Origin: Cyclobacteriaceae bacterium
GTDB taxonomy: Bacteria; Bacteroidota; Bacteroidia; Cytophagales; Cyclobacteriaceae
DNA: 64,000 nt
Assembly: GCA_028281285.1 (NCBI GenBank)
Contig: JANQKF010000034.1
Coordinates: 186,001 to 250,000, forward strand
Direction: 5' to 3'
This document shows positions 16,737 through 25,184 of this stretch, piece after piece. Below the pieces are notes generated by a model. The model did no database searches. It was given only the letters and a program-made list of their open reading frames with translations, and was not told the DNA's origin. A program made the position numbers and the translations under genes. The first letter of the stretch is position 1. Every line of letters begins with the position of its first letter.

Positions 16737-17555
16737 CTATGCCGTTAACAGGGAAATAAACTCCTTCACAACCTTGGCTGCCACCATGGCGGTCATTCCG
16801 TTGATATCCCGGTCAGGGTTATATTCTACCACGTCTATACCTACTATGTTAAGGTCAAGCGATTGAATGATGGAGAGGACTTCCCGCGTGGTGAAGCCCC
16901 CAGGCTCATGATGTGAGATTCCAGGAGCAAAAGCAGGGTCAAGCACGTCCATATCAAAGGAGATATAGACTGGTCCATCTATTTTAAATGCCATACCAGG
17001 CTTCCAATCCTTCATTTGAATGATCTCCACATGAAACCGCTCGGCTTGTTCGTTTTGGTGAGTATTGAGTGTTCTGATCCCCACCTGGGTAAGATTTTTA
17101 GCAAGTCCATTCTCCATGATCCGGGCAAATGGACAGGCGTGAGAATGTTTATTCCCATCCAATTCATCATAGAGATCAGAATGGGCATCAAAATGGAGAA
17201 TACTAAGATTTGAGTACTTCTCGGCCATGGCTATCATCACCGGATAAGTAATGGAATGATCCCCGCCTAATGTGAATGGAATTGCCTTCTTATCTAGAAT
17301 TTGCCTGACTGGGTCTCCCAATTTCAGGTATTCTGATCCCAATTGATTTTCACACCAGAAAACCTGAGGGTGTTCGTTCAGATCTTTGAGATCTTCGGTA
17401 AAATAATTGGCTGAATCGGATTCAGTGGCATTGATAATCAATTCAGGTGCTTTTGCCGGGCCGGTAAGAAAGCTGGAATGGTCGTCAAAGGGAATGCCGA
17501 TTAAAGCAATATCACCTTGGTTTAAATCATCAATTGCCTTTCGACTTAGTGCCAT
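16737..17555 (-). CDS. arginase/agmatinase-family ureohydrolase
   Basis: 272 residues, a typical size. The binuclear Mn site is complete: His100 in 'LGGDHSITYP', Asp123/His125/Asp127 in 'HFDAHSDLYD', and the Asp pair in 'YISFDMDVLDPAFAPG'. The closing 'EYNPDRDINGMTAMVAAKVV' is agmatinase-like, so agmatine to putrescine plus urea is the favoured reaction; formimidoylglutamase or guanidine hydrolase remain possible. Its ATG shares one base with the stop of glnS (TAATG), so it is translated as part of the glnS transcript. Confidence 0.82.
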   Translation of the reverse strand: MALSRKAIDDLNQGDIALIGIPFDDHSSFLTGPAKAPELIINATESDSANYFTEDLKDLNEHPQVFWCENQLGSEYLKLGDPVRQILDKKAIPFTLGGDHSITYPVMIAMAEKYSNLSILHFDAHSDLYDELDGNKHSHACPFARIMENGLAKNLTQVGIRTLNTHQNEQAERFHVEIIQMKDWKPGMAFKIDGPVYISFDMDVLDPAFAPGISHHEPGGFTTREVLSIIQSLDLNIVGIDVVEYNPDRDINGMTAMVAAKVVKEFISLLTA

Positions 17556-19228
17556 TACTTATTCTGTTTGGCCCAGGTATCCCTCAGTGTAACGGTACGG
17601 TTCATAACAAGTTTGTTGCCTGTGCTGTCCTGATCAACGATGAAATATCCTTGTCGTTCAAATTGAAACTGATCGCCTGGCTTCGCATTTGCTAATGAAG
17701 GTTCCAGCATAGCGTTTTCAACTATCGTCAGAGAATCAGGGTTTACATGATTTAAAAAGTCGTCCTCAATATCATTGAGATTTTCAGTCACAAATAAGCG
17801 ATCGTACAATCTCAATTCTCCTTTAACTGCATTATTTGCAGAAACCCAGCCAAGGGTCCCTTTTACTTTTTTACCACTCGTATCCTGGCCGCTTCTGGTT
17901 TGTGGGTCATATTCGCAGTGAAGTTCAGCAATATTGCCATCATCATCCTTCTCAAAACCAACACATCTAATAATGTATCCGAATTTTAATCTGACCTCTC
18001 TGTCTGGCCCCAACCGATACCATTTCTTGGGTGATGGAGGGTTTTCCAGAAAATCACCGCGTTCTATGTATAGTTCGCGAGTAAAGGGCATTTCTCTGGT
18101 TCCAGCCGATTCATCCCCCGGGTTATTGACGGCCTGCATCATTTCCACCTTATCCTCAGGCCAGTTAGTAATAACGACTTTTAAAGGATCCTGAATTCCA
18201 AAAACTCTGTTGGCTTTTGCATTCAAGTCTTCGCGAATACTATGTTCAAGGAGGGCAACATCAGTCAGGCTATTCCGAGTGGCTACTCCTACCTTATGAA
18301 CAAAATTCCTAATAGCGTCTGGAGTGTAGCCCCTTCTTCGGAATCCGGAGAGTGTGGGCATCCGTGGATCATCCCATCCGGTTACATGTCCTTCTTCAAC
18401 CAGTTGAAGGAGTTTTCGCTTACTTACTATAGTATAGCCCAAATTTAAGCGCGCAAATTCGGTCTGTTTGGAGGGGAAGATCTCGAGTTCTTCAATAAAC
18501 CAATCATAAAGTGGTCTGTGGTCTTTGAACTCCAAAGAACAAAGGGAGTAAGTCACATGCTCTACCGAATCAGACTGCCCGTGTGCAAAATCGTAGTTAG
18601 GATAAATTGGCCAGTCAGTTCCTGTTCTATGATGAGTAATCTTTTTGATGCGATACATAATGGGATCTCGCATATGCATATTCGGTGAGCTCATGTCGAC
18701 CTTGGCTCTAAGTACCAACGAGCCCTCTTCATATTCTCCACTACGCATGCCTTCAAATAATCGAAGATTTTCCTCAATGGGCCGACCTCGATTAGGGCTA
18801 TTGATTCCTGGTTCCGAAGGGGTTTTTCGGTCTGCATTGATCTGCTCGGCACTTAGATCGTCTACATAGGCTTTCCCTTTTTTAATTAGCTTAATGGCCC
18901 ATTCATAGAGCTGCTGGAAGTAATCAGAGGCGTAGAGTTCCTTATCCCATTCATAGCCCAACCATTTGATGTCTCGTTTGATGGCATCAATGTATTCCTG
19001 ACTTTCACGTTCCGGATTAGTGTCGTCAAATCGAAGGTTACACCTACCATCGTATTTTTCTGCAAGACCAAAATTGATCACAATGGCCTTGGCATGACCA
19101 ATATGCAAATATCCATTTGGGTGAGGAGGGAAGCGAGTCTGAACAAAGTCGTTGACGCCTTCCGCCAATTCTTTTTCTATCTTCTGTTCAATGAAATTCA
19201 ATGATTCTTTGCCCTCGTTGTCACTCAT
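17555..19228 (-). CDS. glnS: glutaminyl-tRNA synthetase
   Basis: 557 residues, close to E. coli GlnS (554). Class I motifs are present: 'PPHPNGYLHIGHAKA' (HIGH at 42-45) and the KMSKS equivalent 'TIVSKRKLLQL' near residue 272. 'RFDDTNPERESQEY' and 'SLCSLEFKDHRPLYDWF' distinguish GlnRS from GluRS. The C-terminal anticodon-binding beta-barrels are complete. It charges tRNA-Gln directly in the cytoplasm, meaning the organism need not rely on GatCAB for Gln-tRNA. Confidence 0.95.
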   Translation of the reverse strand: MSDNEGKESLNFIEQKIEKELAEGVNDFVQTRFPPHPNGYLHIGHAKAIVINFGLAEKYDGRCNLRFDDTNPERESQEYIDAIKRDIKWLGYEWDKELYASDYFQQLYEWAIKLIKKGKAYVDDLSAEQINADRKTPSEPGINSPNRGRPIEENLRLFEGMRSGEYEEGSLVLRAKVDMSSPNMHMRDPIMYRIKKITHHRTGTDWPIYPNYDFAHGQSDSVEHVTYSLCSLEFKDHRPLYDWFIEELEIFPSKQTEFARLNLGYTIVSKRKLLQLVEEGHVTGWDDPRMPTLSGFRRRGYTPDAIRNFVHKVGVATRNSLTDVALLEHSIREDLNAKANRVFGIQDPLKVVITNWPEDKVEMMQAVNNPGDESAGTREMPFTRELYIERGDFLENPPSPKKWYRLGPDREVRLKFGYIIRCVGFEKDDDGNIAELHCEYDPQTRSGQDTSGKKVKGTLGWVSANNAVKGELRLYDRLFVTENLNDIEDDFLNHVNPDSLTIVENAMLEPSLANAKPGDQFQFERQGYFIVDQDSTGNKLVMNRTVTLRDTWAKQNK

Positions 19229-19292
19229 TTTAGTCGCCTTCGAAATTGAAATGCAATTTTAGTGAAAAGGCCGGAATTAAGGGTATAAATGA

Positions 19293-19841
19293 TCAATTAA
19301 TAGGGACTGAAACCTTGGTCAGGTCCCAACTCAAGTATAAGACAGGCTTCCCAGCGACTTCCTCAAAATCAATGGTAAACATCTCTACTACTGAAGAAAG
19401 CTGCTCTGTAGGTACTTCGATAGTCAGAACATCATATTCGGCTTCTCTGGTCGGACCGTTCCGGTCGATACCCCATGAATACTGTTTGCCATTAAAGATG
19501 ACTTTCCATGAAGTTTCACCAGGGATAGTCCATAGTGTGTATTTTCCTGCTTCTAACGTCTGCCCATTTATTTTAAGATCAGAAACGGATTCAAAGGTTG
19601 TAGCTTCATTAGCACCGGTTCTCCAGACGCGGCCATAGGCCACTAAGCCTCCAAATATGATTCGACCTTTTTTTGAAGGGCTATTGTAAAACACCTCGAT
19701 GTCATAGTTTCCTTTGTTGTAATTAGAGATTTTTTCCGGACTGGCCTGTTTGGTTTGGAAGATCATAAATTGGTAGCCCCCATAGCCGATTGCGGCAAGT
19801 ATTAATACCACTATGATTATCCGTTTTGCGATTTTGTTCAT
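19293..19841 (-). CDS. DUF2911-domain protein with N-terminal membrane anchor
   Basis: 182 residues. A hydrophobic helix at about 7-26 (RIIIVVLILAAIGYGGYQFMIF) looks like an uncleaved anchor. The DUF2911 domain follows: 'NYDIEVFYNSPSKKGRIIFG', 'YGRVWRTGANEATTFE', 'GKYTLWTIPGETSWKVIFN', 'QYSWGID'. This domain is common in Bacteroidota envelope proteins and has no known activity. It lies 64 bp downstream of no other gene on its strand and 18 bp downstream of the radical SAM gene, so it may be the last gene of that transcript. Confidence 0.85.
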   Translation of the reverse strand: MNKIAKRIIIVVLILAAIGYGGYQFMIFQTKQASPEKISNYNKGNYDIEVFYNSPSKKGRIIFGGLVAYGRVWRTGANEATTFESVSDLKINGQTLEAGKYTLWTIPGETSWKVIFNGKQYSWGIDRNGPTREAEYDVLTIEVPTEQLSSVVEMFTIDFEEVAGKPVLYLSWDLTKVSVPIN

Positions 19842-19859
19842 TTGGTTGAGTTTTTGAAT

Positions 19860-20759
19860 CTATTTGTCCAACGGGATAATTCGGTTTCTTACTCCAAACT
19901 TCTGTCCGAGTTCTGACATTTTTCGATAAAATGCCTTCTTATAAAATGAGGGCATGTCTATGCTATTGTCGAAGTACTTTTGGTATTTATCGATAAGGTG
20001 GGGGTAGTGTTTTTCAATTGCTCTAAAGACCAGCGTTTTACTTGAAGAAGGTTCGTTCCCAAAGAGCGTCAGATGTGCGGGAAAAATGTAATCTGCCCCT
20101 TGTTGTTTAAACTCGGCAAACATCTTTTCCAGGCTTTCTGTAGTATCTGAAATCCATGGTAAGAGGGGCATCATACTGACACCAGTCAGAAAGCCTTCTT
20201 TTTTGCATTTCGACATAGTCTCAAGGCGAATTTGAGGGCTTGTTGCGCCTGGTTCAAATATTCGCGAAACGGATTCTTCGATAGTTGAAAATGAGAAGGT
20301 CATGAAAGCACCTCGGTTTAATCCAGCAAGTTCTTTAGGAATGTTCTTACGGGCTCGCCTATCAATTTCGTTGATTAATTCGAGGTCTCTCAGAATAAGA
20401 TCCGATTTAGTGATTATGTGGACCGGGAATTCATACTTCAATATGATTTCTAAAAGTTGACGTGTCAGGCCTATTTCTTTTTCGATTTGCAGGTAGGGAT
20501 CTGTGGCTGATGAAAATACAATGATCCCATGCTGGCCTTTTTTGGCTTTGGTATGCAGGGCTTTTTCCAGAAGCTCCGGTGCATTCACCTTGACGCCCAG
20601 CTTTCTTTCCATATGCTCCCCATATTTACTTCCTCTTATATAACAGTATAGACAGTTGAATGAGCATCCACTATAAGGGTTTAGGGTATAGTCATCCAGA
20701 AACCAAGGATCTCTGCGCTTGGTTTTGTTCAGGATCGACTTTACTGTAATCTCATTCAT
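19860..20759 (-). CDS. SPL-like radical SAM protein
   Basis: 299 residues. The iron-sulfur motif is 'CSFNCLYC' (Cys32, Cys36, Cys39), placed as in the spore photoproduct lyase-like (Rv2578c-type) radical SAM proteins, with 'NPYSG' before it. Later motifs 'IVFSSATDPYLQIEK', 'IITKSDLILRDLELI' and 'TFSFSTIEESVSRIFEPGATSP' fit this family. It should bind a 4Fe-4S cluster and cleave S-adenosylmethionine. Non-sporulating members have no proven substrate; DNA repair is a guess supported by the upstream HEAT-repeat DNA alkylation repair-like gene, with which it overlaps by 4 bp. Confidence 0.85.
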   Translation of the reverse strand: MNEITVKSILNKTKRRDPWFLDDYTLNPYSGCSFNCLYCYIRGSKYGEHMERKLGVKVNAPELLEKALHTKAKKGQHGIIVFSSATDPYLQIEKEIGLTRQLLEIILKYEFPVHIITKSDLILRDLELINEIDRRARKNIPKELAGLNRGAFMTFSFSTIEESVSRIFEPGATSPQIRLETMSKCKKEGFLTGVSMMPLLPWISDTTESLEKMFAEFKQQGADYIFPAHLTLFGNEPSSSKTLVFRAIEKHYPHLIDKYQKYFDNSIDMPSFYKKAFYRKMSELGQKFGVRNRIIPLDK

Positions 20760-21532
20760 CTACTGAGCGATTTGGCATTAGCCATTGACAATCCAATATC
20801 AATCTTTTTCAGGAACCATCGGGAAAGTTTAGGGGTCTGGGAAATTTGAGCTTGGTTTCTGTGAATGATGTCAGGATGAAACTTGGCAATAGTCTTGGCT
20901 GCCCATCCAATTCCTTTCTTTATATATAGTTGAGTTTTGTGCCCGTTCTCCAAGATCAACAAAAAGAGCTCTTCGACATGGCCTTTTGGTAACCCTTTCT
21001 TAGTGGCATAATGGGCTGCAATTCCGACCGAACGTTGGACCCAAAGGTTTGGATGACTAGCCATTGATCGTAATTCTGTCAGGCTGTTTTTGAAATCGTA
21101 TAAGTTGCCCTCACCAAACACCCGTTCAGCAATGATGTCACAGGCATACCACTCATCTCCCTGGATGATGTGTTCGCGTGCCTTAGTGTATGCAGACGAA
21201 AGTCCTTCAGGCAGCTGCAATTGGATGATCTTGCCGATCAACGGATATGCAGAAATATGTCGAGCCTGAGCAGCTCGCTGAATAATGTATTCATTGATAT
21301 CAGGTGGCAATAGACGATGGAATTGAACGGCTAGTTTTTCTAACACGGGGAATTTCACTTTGTGACTCAGAATGTTTCCCTCTAATAAGCTCCACCCTTT
21401 ATTGAAGTCACCTGCCTGAAGCCATTTAATGCTGGTGGATAAGTCGGCTTCGATCGACTTGAAGGAAGTAGTAGTATGAATCACAAAAAAACGTTGGACA
21501 CCAAAAAAATTGAATAAGCAGCTACAAATCAA
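20756..21532 (-). CDS. AlkD-like HEAT-repeat DNA repair protein
   Basis: 258 residues, nearly all helical, with HEAT-like repeats (for example 'LRSMASHPNLWVQRSVGIAAHYATKKGLP' region and 'LENGHKTQLYIKKGIGWAAKTIAKFHPD' region) as in the DNA alkylation repair (AlkC/AlkD) superfamily, which removes alkylated bases without base flipping. The ATG at 21532 gives an odd hydrophobic start (MICSCLFNFF); a GTG at 21484 would start near 'IHTTTSFKSIEADL' and is an alternative. Stop overlaps the radical SAM start, so the two form a repair-like pair. Catalytic residues are not certain. Confidence 0.7.
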   Translation of the reverse strand: MICSCLFNFFGVQRFFVIHTTTSFKSIEADLSTSIKWLQAGDFNKGWSLLEGNILSHKVKFPVLEKLAVQFHRLLPPDINEYIIQRAAQARHISAYPLIGKIIQLQLPEGLSSAYTKAREHIIQGDEWYACDIIAERVFGEGNLYDFKNSLTELRSMASHPNLWVQRSVGIAAHYATKKGLPKGHVEELFLLILENGHKTQLYIKKGIGWAAKTIAKFHPDIIHRNQAQISQTPKLSRWFLKKIDIGLSMANAKSLSR

Positions 21533-21582
21533 TCACTTAGTTGAAGTAGATCAATTTAAAAGCAATCAAAGATAAGAGAAAC

Positions 21583-21626
21583 TGTGGATAACCATGTGTA
21601 TAACCCTGTGGATAACACTGTGAATT
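21583..21626 (+). promoter_or_regulatory. array of DnaA boxes at 12-bp period
   Basis: TGTGGATAA (21583-21591), TGTGTATAA (21595-21603) and TGTGGATAA (21607-21615) are three perfect matches to the DnaA box TTATNCACA read on the other strand, followed by a partial fourth (TGTGAATT, 21619). The starts are exactly 12 bp apart. An A+T-rich stretch (21520-21580) lies on one side. This could be part of oriC, a DnaA-titrating site, or DnaA control of the RNA that follows. Confidence 0.6.
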
Positions 21627-21639
21627 GAGACGTGGGAAA

Positions 21640-22291
21640 CTTGTTGAAAACTAGAGGGTTACAAAGTTTGCATGTAAAGTTATTGATAGTACCTTAGACA
21701 TACCAAGTGAGGGATAAAGAACAGAAGGTAAGACTTCTAATCTCTCTCCGGGGGAAGCTCGGAAAATTGTAGTGCAAGGTTCGAAGTCGACAGACAACGA
21801 TCTGAAACAGTAAGTCATCAAGTCATTGCTTGGGTATTTGACTTGAGGCTGGTTAAAGTTACTAAGGATCCTTCGGGTGAGTGGGTAACGGAACCCAACC
21901 GGGAGGATATTCTTCGGAAAATCCTTCGATGACCGAGCTGCCAGGGTATGGTGTCACCACCATCTCTGTACAGTTGATGAATCTTCGATTGGCCTTCGGG
22001 CGGGTCGGAGAGGACCAACTGTCGAACACCGCTGATCGCAAGTGAAACGGTAGGGCGTGGCTCGCAGAGATTGACCTTATGGGACAGTCTTAAGCTGCAT
22101 GCTACATTTTAATTGCCATCGTACGAAGTACAGGCATAGGGCGAAGCCGGAGTCAGGTAGATTCCCGAAACCAGTAGCTTGGGCCACTGGGCTTAGGATG
22201 AAGTTCTTAACAGTAGCTTGGCGTATTGCAGTATCTACGGATAATGCAAAACGAGTGGGGGCGAGTCAAATCGTCCCCCGCTTTTGTTATT
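21640..22291 (+). ncRNA. large structured RNA of unknown family (candidate)
   Basis: This is the only long gene-free stretch (21533-22347). It is richer in G+C than usual intergenic DNA here and is full of local hairpins: TCAAGTCA/TGACTTGA (21818-21846), TGGGT/ACCCA (21882-21897), GGATaTTC-TTCG-GAAaATCC (21905-21924), ATGGTG-TCAC-CACCAT (21948-21963). It ends in an intrinsic terminator at 22255-22291. RNase P landmarks (GAGGAAAGTCC), tmRNA ends, SRP RNA motifs and group I or II intron cores were looked for by eye and not found. The 5' end is not defined; 21640 is a guess after the DnaA boxes. ORFs in it are short and unlike proteins. Confidence 0.5.
22255..22291 (+). terminator. intrinsic terminator of the candidate RNA
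   Basis: Stem GTGGGGGCGA pairs with TCG-T-CCCCCGC (one bulged T) around a GTCAAA loop and is followed by TTTTGTTATTT on the + strand. Confidence 0.8.
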
Positions 22292-22314
22292 TGGGGGTAT
22301 TTTTAAAATACTGG

Positions 22315-22342
22315 AAAAAGCCACTGGGGAGTGGCTTTTTTT
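22315..22342. terminator. bidirectional intrinsic terminator
   Basis: Perfect 11-bp stem AAAAAGCCACT/AGTGGCTTTTT with a GGGG loop, T-runs on both strands. It lies just after the minus-strand thioredoxin-fold gene and also backs up the terminator of the RNA candidate. Confidence 0.85.
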
Positions 22343-22347
22343 ATGAA

Positions 22348-22818
22348 CTAGTCTTCAATCTTCTTCATTTCATCCATCAGCTTCCGAACCGCCTTTTTGT
22401 TCAGAAATGCATCATACTGAAATAGGATGTCGTATCTTGAATTTAGAACAACTAAGGTAGGGTAGTTAAGTACTCCATTTATCGTACCAAGCGTCTCAGC
22501 AAGTTCATGAATACCGGTAGTTGGTCCTGAAGGTTTGAATTTGAAGGTGTATCCCCGAAACTTGATAGGTTCTTCCTGCTCGGCATTCAATTCTATAAAG
22601 TAGTACTCATTGTCCAATCGTTGTTGAATGCTCTCTTCTTTGAATACCTTGTTTTCCATAGTCTTACAGTAGTTACACCAATCAGTGTGTATAAAGACCA
22701 TTACTTTTCTCTGTTCTATCCTTTGAAGACTGTCCAAATCTTCAAACTGTCGATAGATCTGAGCCTGCGTTAGATATGAGGAACCCAGTAGGCCGAAAAT
22801 GAATAAAATCCTTTTCAT
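22348..22818 (-). CDS. thioredoxin-fold periplasmic protein
   Basis: 156 residues, signal peptide about 1-19 (YLTQAQI). Active-site motif WCNYCK (Cys-x-x-Cys, about 48-51) after 'KVMVFIHTD', and the cis-Pro in 'LNYPTLVVL'. This is the DsbD-gamma/thioredoxin-like plan, so it can reduce or isomerise thiols in the periplasm. Its start shares one base with the stop of the TonB-dependent receptor, so the two are translationally coupled. The receptor has a CxxC pair in its plug, a plausible direct substrate. Confidence 0.82.
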   Translation of the reverse strand: MKRILFIFGLLGSSYLTQAQIYRQFEDLDSLQRIEQRKVMVFIHTDWCNYCKTMENKVFKEESIQQRLDNEYYFIELNAEQEEPIKFRGYTFKFKPSGPTTGIHELAETLGTINGVLNYPTLVVLNSRYDILFQYDAFLNKKAVRKLMDEMKKIED

Positions 22819-25103
22819 CAGTCGATTGTGATTCTTATTCCAAGAAAGCCCCGAATTCCCTGATTTGGAGCATAAGCATAGGTGGGGTCGAATGTGAGTG
22901 CATAGGGGTTATTGGCAGTCGGAACCGCTTGTCCGTTTCCATCGAACTGGACATTTTGATCAAATGGATCATTGGTCCTTGACAATAGGAAAGGGATATT
23001 CCTGTTGGGAGTCCAATTCAATAAGTTCTTTACTCCACCATAGATTTCAACCTTGTTGAACCCATCGTAGGTGAACTGGATATTCTGGATGCTCCACCAG
23101 GGTGAATTTTCAGGACGTGGATCCAATTCACCAAGAAGAGGCAGCCGCATCGGACTATATAAATTACCAGTATAATCAACCGTGAGATTAGCCAACAAAA
23201 ACTTGTAGGACAGAGCCCATGTGGCTGTAAATCTTTCGGTCAGTATTTGTCTTTCCTTTACTCCGTTCTCTTCGCTGAAAACATCTTGGTAGGTTGCTCC
23301 GGCCAACAGCTTAAGCCCATTTGGAAGTTCTATGTCGAGGTTGGCGCTGATGCCTTGACTCACCGCAAACCCATCTATATTGTCATAGATAATTTTATTG
23401 GGATCAGAATCATAGTCTGGAATGATGCGATTGTTGAAATAGGTATAGAAAACGGAAGCATCAAAGCCAATAAACGTTTCTGAATCAGTGTAGAACTTAC
23501 CGATATAGTTCAAATTGAAATTATAGCTCTTTTCCGGTTTAAGGTCCTCCAGAACATCCACCTCCCTGGCTCCGGTTAATGCCGCATGGTCCTCAGTGAA
23601 TAGATTGACGACTCTAAATCCGGTACCGGCATTAAATCTCAAACTGCTATTTCCATCCAAGGCTAGTTTGTAAGCAACTCGAGGGGTAAATATACTTCCG
23701 TGATCACTATTGTAGTCATAACGCATTCCTAAAAGCAGCTTATCACTCCGTCTTATGGTGATCTGGTCTTGGACAAAAAGACCCGGGAGCCAAACCTGAT
23801 CGGGATTGTTGGTGCCATCTTCTATGGATGATGTGGCCGGTGTGTTATCATCATAATAGGTGTACCTGAGTGCGGCACCGATCAGAAAATCGTGTTTTTC
23901 CAACGTCTTGTCCCAAGTCAACTGGCTGAAGGCAATCCGTTGACGTGCATCATACGGAGTATCTCCATATCGACTGTTCTGATCATGATCGTTGTAGGAA
24001 AAGGAGAGGAGCAGCTTTTCGGAAGTAGGTAGTTGATAGTTCCCTATCAGCTCCCATCGATTGGTGAATATACTTTCTCCATAAATCTCATCACCCCCTC
24101 GAAACGATTTGTCCCACCGAACATCACCACCCCATCGATTTTCATAATAGTAACGACCGGCTAACGAAAATACTTTGTTGTCGCGTCTCGAAATGTTCCA
24201 CTTCTGAAATACAGAGATGCGATCCTGCAAGGTGACATCGGTGAAATTATCATTGTTATTGTCGATGACATTTTGATAGTTGAAATAGTTAACTCCGGTT
24301 AATACAGAACTATTTCCTGCATTCAGTTTAATTCCCAAATCCGCATTGTATTCGCCCCAGGAGGTGCCAAAGACATCTGCAGCCAGTAGAGGAGCGTTTT
24401 GAGGTTTCTTGGTAATTATATTGATCAAACCACCAACTGCCTCAGAGCCATAAAGTGTGGAAGCCGGACCTTTAACTATCTCGATTCGTTCCACTAATGA
24501 ATTCGGTATCCCGGATAATCCGTAAACTGTAGAAAGCCCACTTACAATAGGCATTCCATCAATCAATACAGCCGTATAAGGGCCTTCCAATCCATTAATA
24601 TGTATATCCCCTGTGTTACAAATATTACAGTTCAATTGGGGACGAACGCCATTTACATTTTGTAAAGCATCATAGATATTAGGAGTCGGGTTCTTTCTAA
24701 AGAATGTTGGGCTATAGACTTCTACCGGAACCGGACTTTCCAGACGGTTCACCTCTTTGAGTGTTCCTGTGACTACCACATCCTGCAATTGTCGTTCGTC
24801 CACTTTTAATGAAAGATTGACAATCAATTGCTGACCTTTTTCTAATGTGACCTTTCTTTTTTGAGAAATGAATCCCACAAATGAGATCTTCAATTCATAT
24901 TCGCCAGCTGGAAGATTGGAGATTAGGTAATTCCCCGACTCAGTCGTGATACTCCCATAAGAAGTACCGACAAGTCCCACATTCGCAAAACCCACAGGTC
25001 CTGCTGAGGAAGTGATTTGCCCTTTTATGGAAGCTGTCTGGCCGTTAAGGTTGGCTGAAACCACAACCAGGATTGCTAAGAGTAGAGTTTTTAGATAATT
25101 CAA
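22818..25103 (-). CDS. TonB-dependent receptor with CxxC plug motif, metal uptake candidate
   Basis: 761 residues. Signal peptide about 1-21, CarboxypepD-like domain 24-102, TonB-box-like 'LQDVVVTGTL', plug about 115-235 with 'YDALQNVNGVRPQLNCNICNTG' region and 'INGLEGPYTAVLIDGMPI', then the barrel. Cys159 and Cys162 in 'NCNIC' are unusual for a plug and could hold a metal ion. A DtxR-family metal regulator is divergently encoded and a 16-bp palindrome overlaps this gene's promoter, so the cargo is probably an iron, manganese or copper complex. The C terminus ends in 'GFLGIRITID' without the usual terminal Phe. Confidence 0.85.
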   Translation of the reverse strand: MNYLKTLLLAILVVVSANLNGQTASIKGQITSSAGPVGFANVGLVGTSYGSITTESGNYLISNLPAGEYELKISFVGFISQKRKVTLEKGQQLIVNLSLKVDERQLQDVVVTGTLKEVNRLESPVPVEVYSPTFFRKNPTPNIYDALQNVNGVRPQLNCNICNTGDIHINGLEGPYTAVLIDGMPIVSGLSTVYGLSGIPNSLVERIEIVKGPASTLYGSEAVGGLINIITKKPQNAPLLAADVFGTSWGEYNADLGIKLNAGNSSVLTGVNYFNYQNVIDNNNDNFTDVTLQDRISVFQKWNISRRDNKVFSLAGRYYYENRWGGDVRWDKSFRGGDEIYGESIFTNRWELIGNYQLPTSEKLLLSFSYNDHDQNSRYGDTPYDARQRIAFSQLTWDKTLEKHDFLIGAALRYTYYDDNTPATSSIEDGTNNPDQVWLPGLFVQDQITIRRSDKLLLGMRYDYNSDHGSIFTPRVAYKLALDGNSSLRFNAGTGFRVVNLFTEDHAALTGAREVDVLEDLKPEKSYNFNLNYIGKFYTDSETFIGFDASVFYTYFNNRIIPDYDSDPNKIIYDNIDGFAVSQGISANLDIELPNGLKLLAGATYQDVFSEENGVKERQILTERFTATWALSYKFLLANLTVDYTGNLYSPMRLPLLGELDPRPENSPWWSIQNIQFTYDGFNKVEIYGGVKNLLNWTPNRNIPFLLSRTNDPFDQNVQFDGNGQAVPTANNPYALTFDPTYAYAPNQGIRGFLGIRITID

Positions 25104-25121
25104 TGCAAATTATTTAGAATG

Positions 25122-25152
25122 CAAAAATATAAAAGTTAGATATATCTAACAA
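25122..25152 (-). promoter_or_regulatory. receptor promoter with DtxR-type operator between -33 and -7 boxes
   Basis: On the minus strand a TTG (25152-25150) is followed by 20 bases and a -7 box TATTTTTG (25129-25122), an ideal Bacteroidota promoter. The perfect 16-bp palindrome GTTAGATATATCTAAC (25135-25150) fills the spacer. Its TTAG...CTAA ends are those of DtxR/IdeR operators. The DtxR-family gene starts 35 bp away on the other strand, so binding there could also control the regulator itself. Confidence 0.75.
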
Positions 25153-25184
25153 TTTTAATTTAGTCTTTTTCATATCTTCACCAT

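Noticed and set aside
705-21877. Shared AAGGATCCTT in the 0.7-kb and 21.9-kb non-coding regions
   Set aside because: Only a short palindrome is shared; the flanking sequences do not align, so no RNA family link is supported.
21640-22291. Possible RNase P RNA, tmRNA or intron
   Set aside because: The GAGGAAAGTCC core, tmRNA ends and a tag frame, and intron core or domain V sequences were not found on either strand.
22099-22425. 108-codon frame inside the candidate RNA and running into the thioredoxin gene
   Set aside because: Crosses two terminators, is antisense to the thioredoxin-fold gene at its end and has no protein-like pattern.
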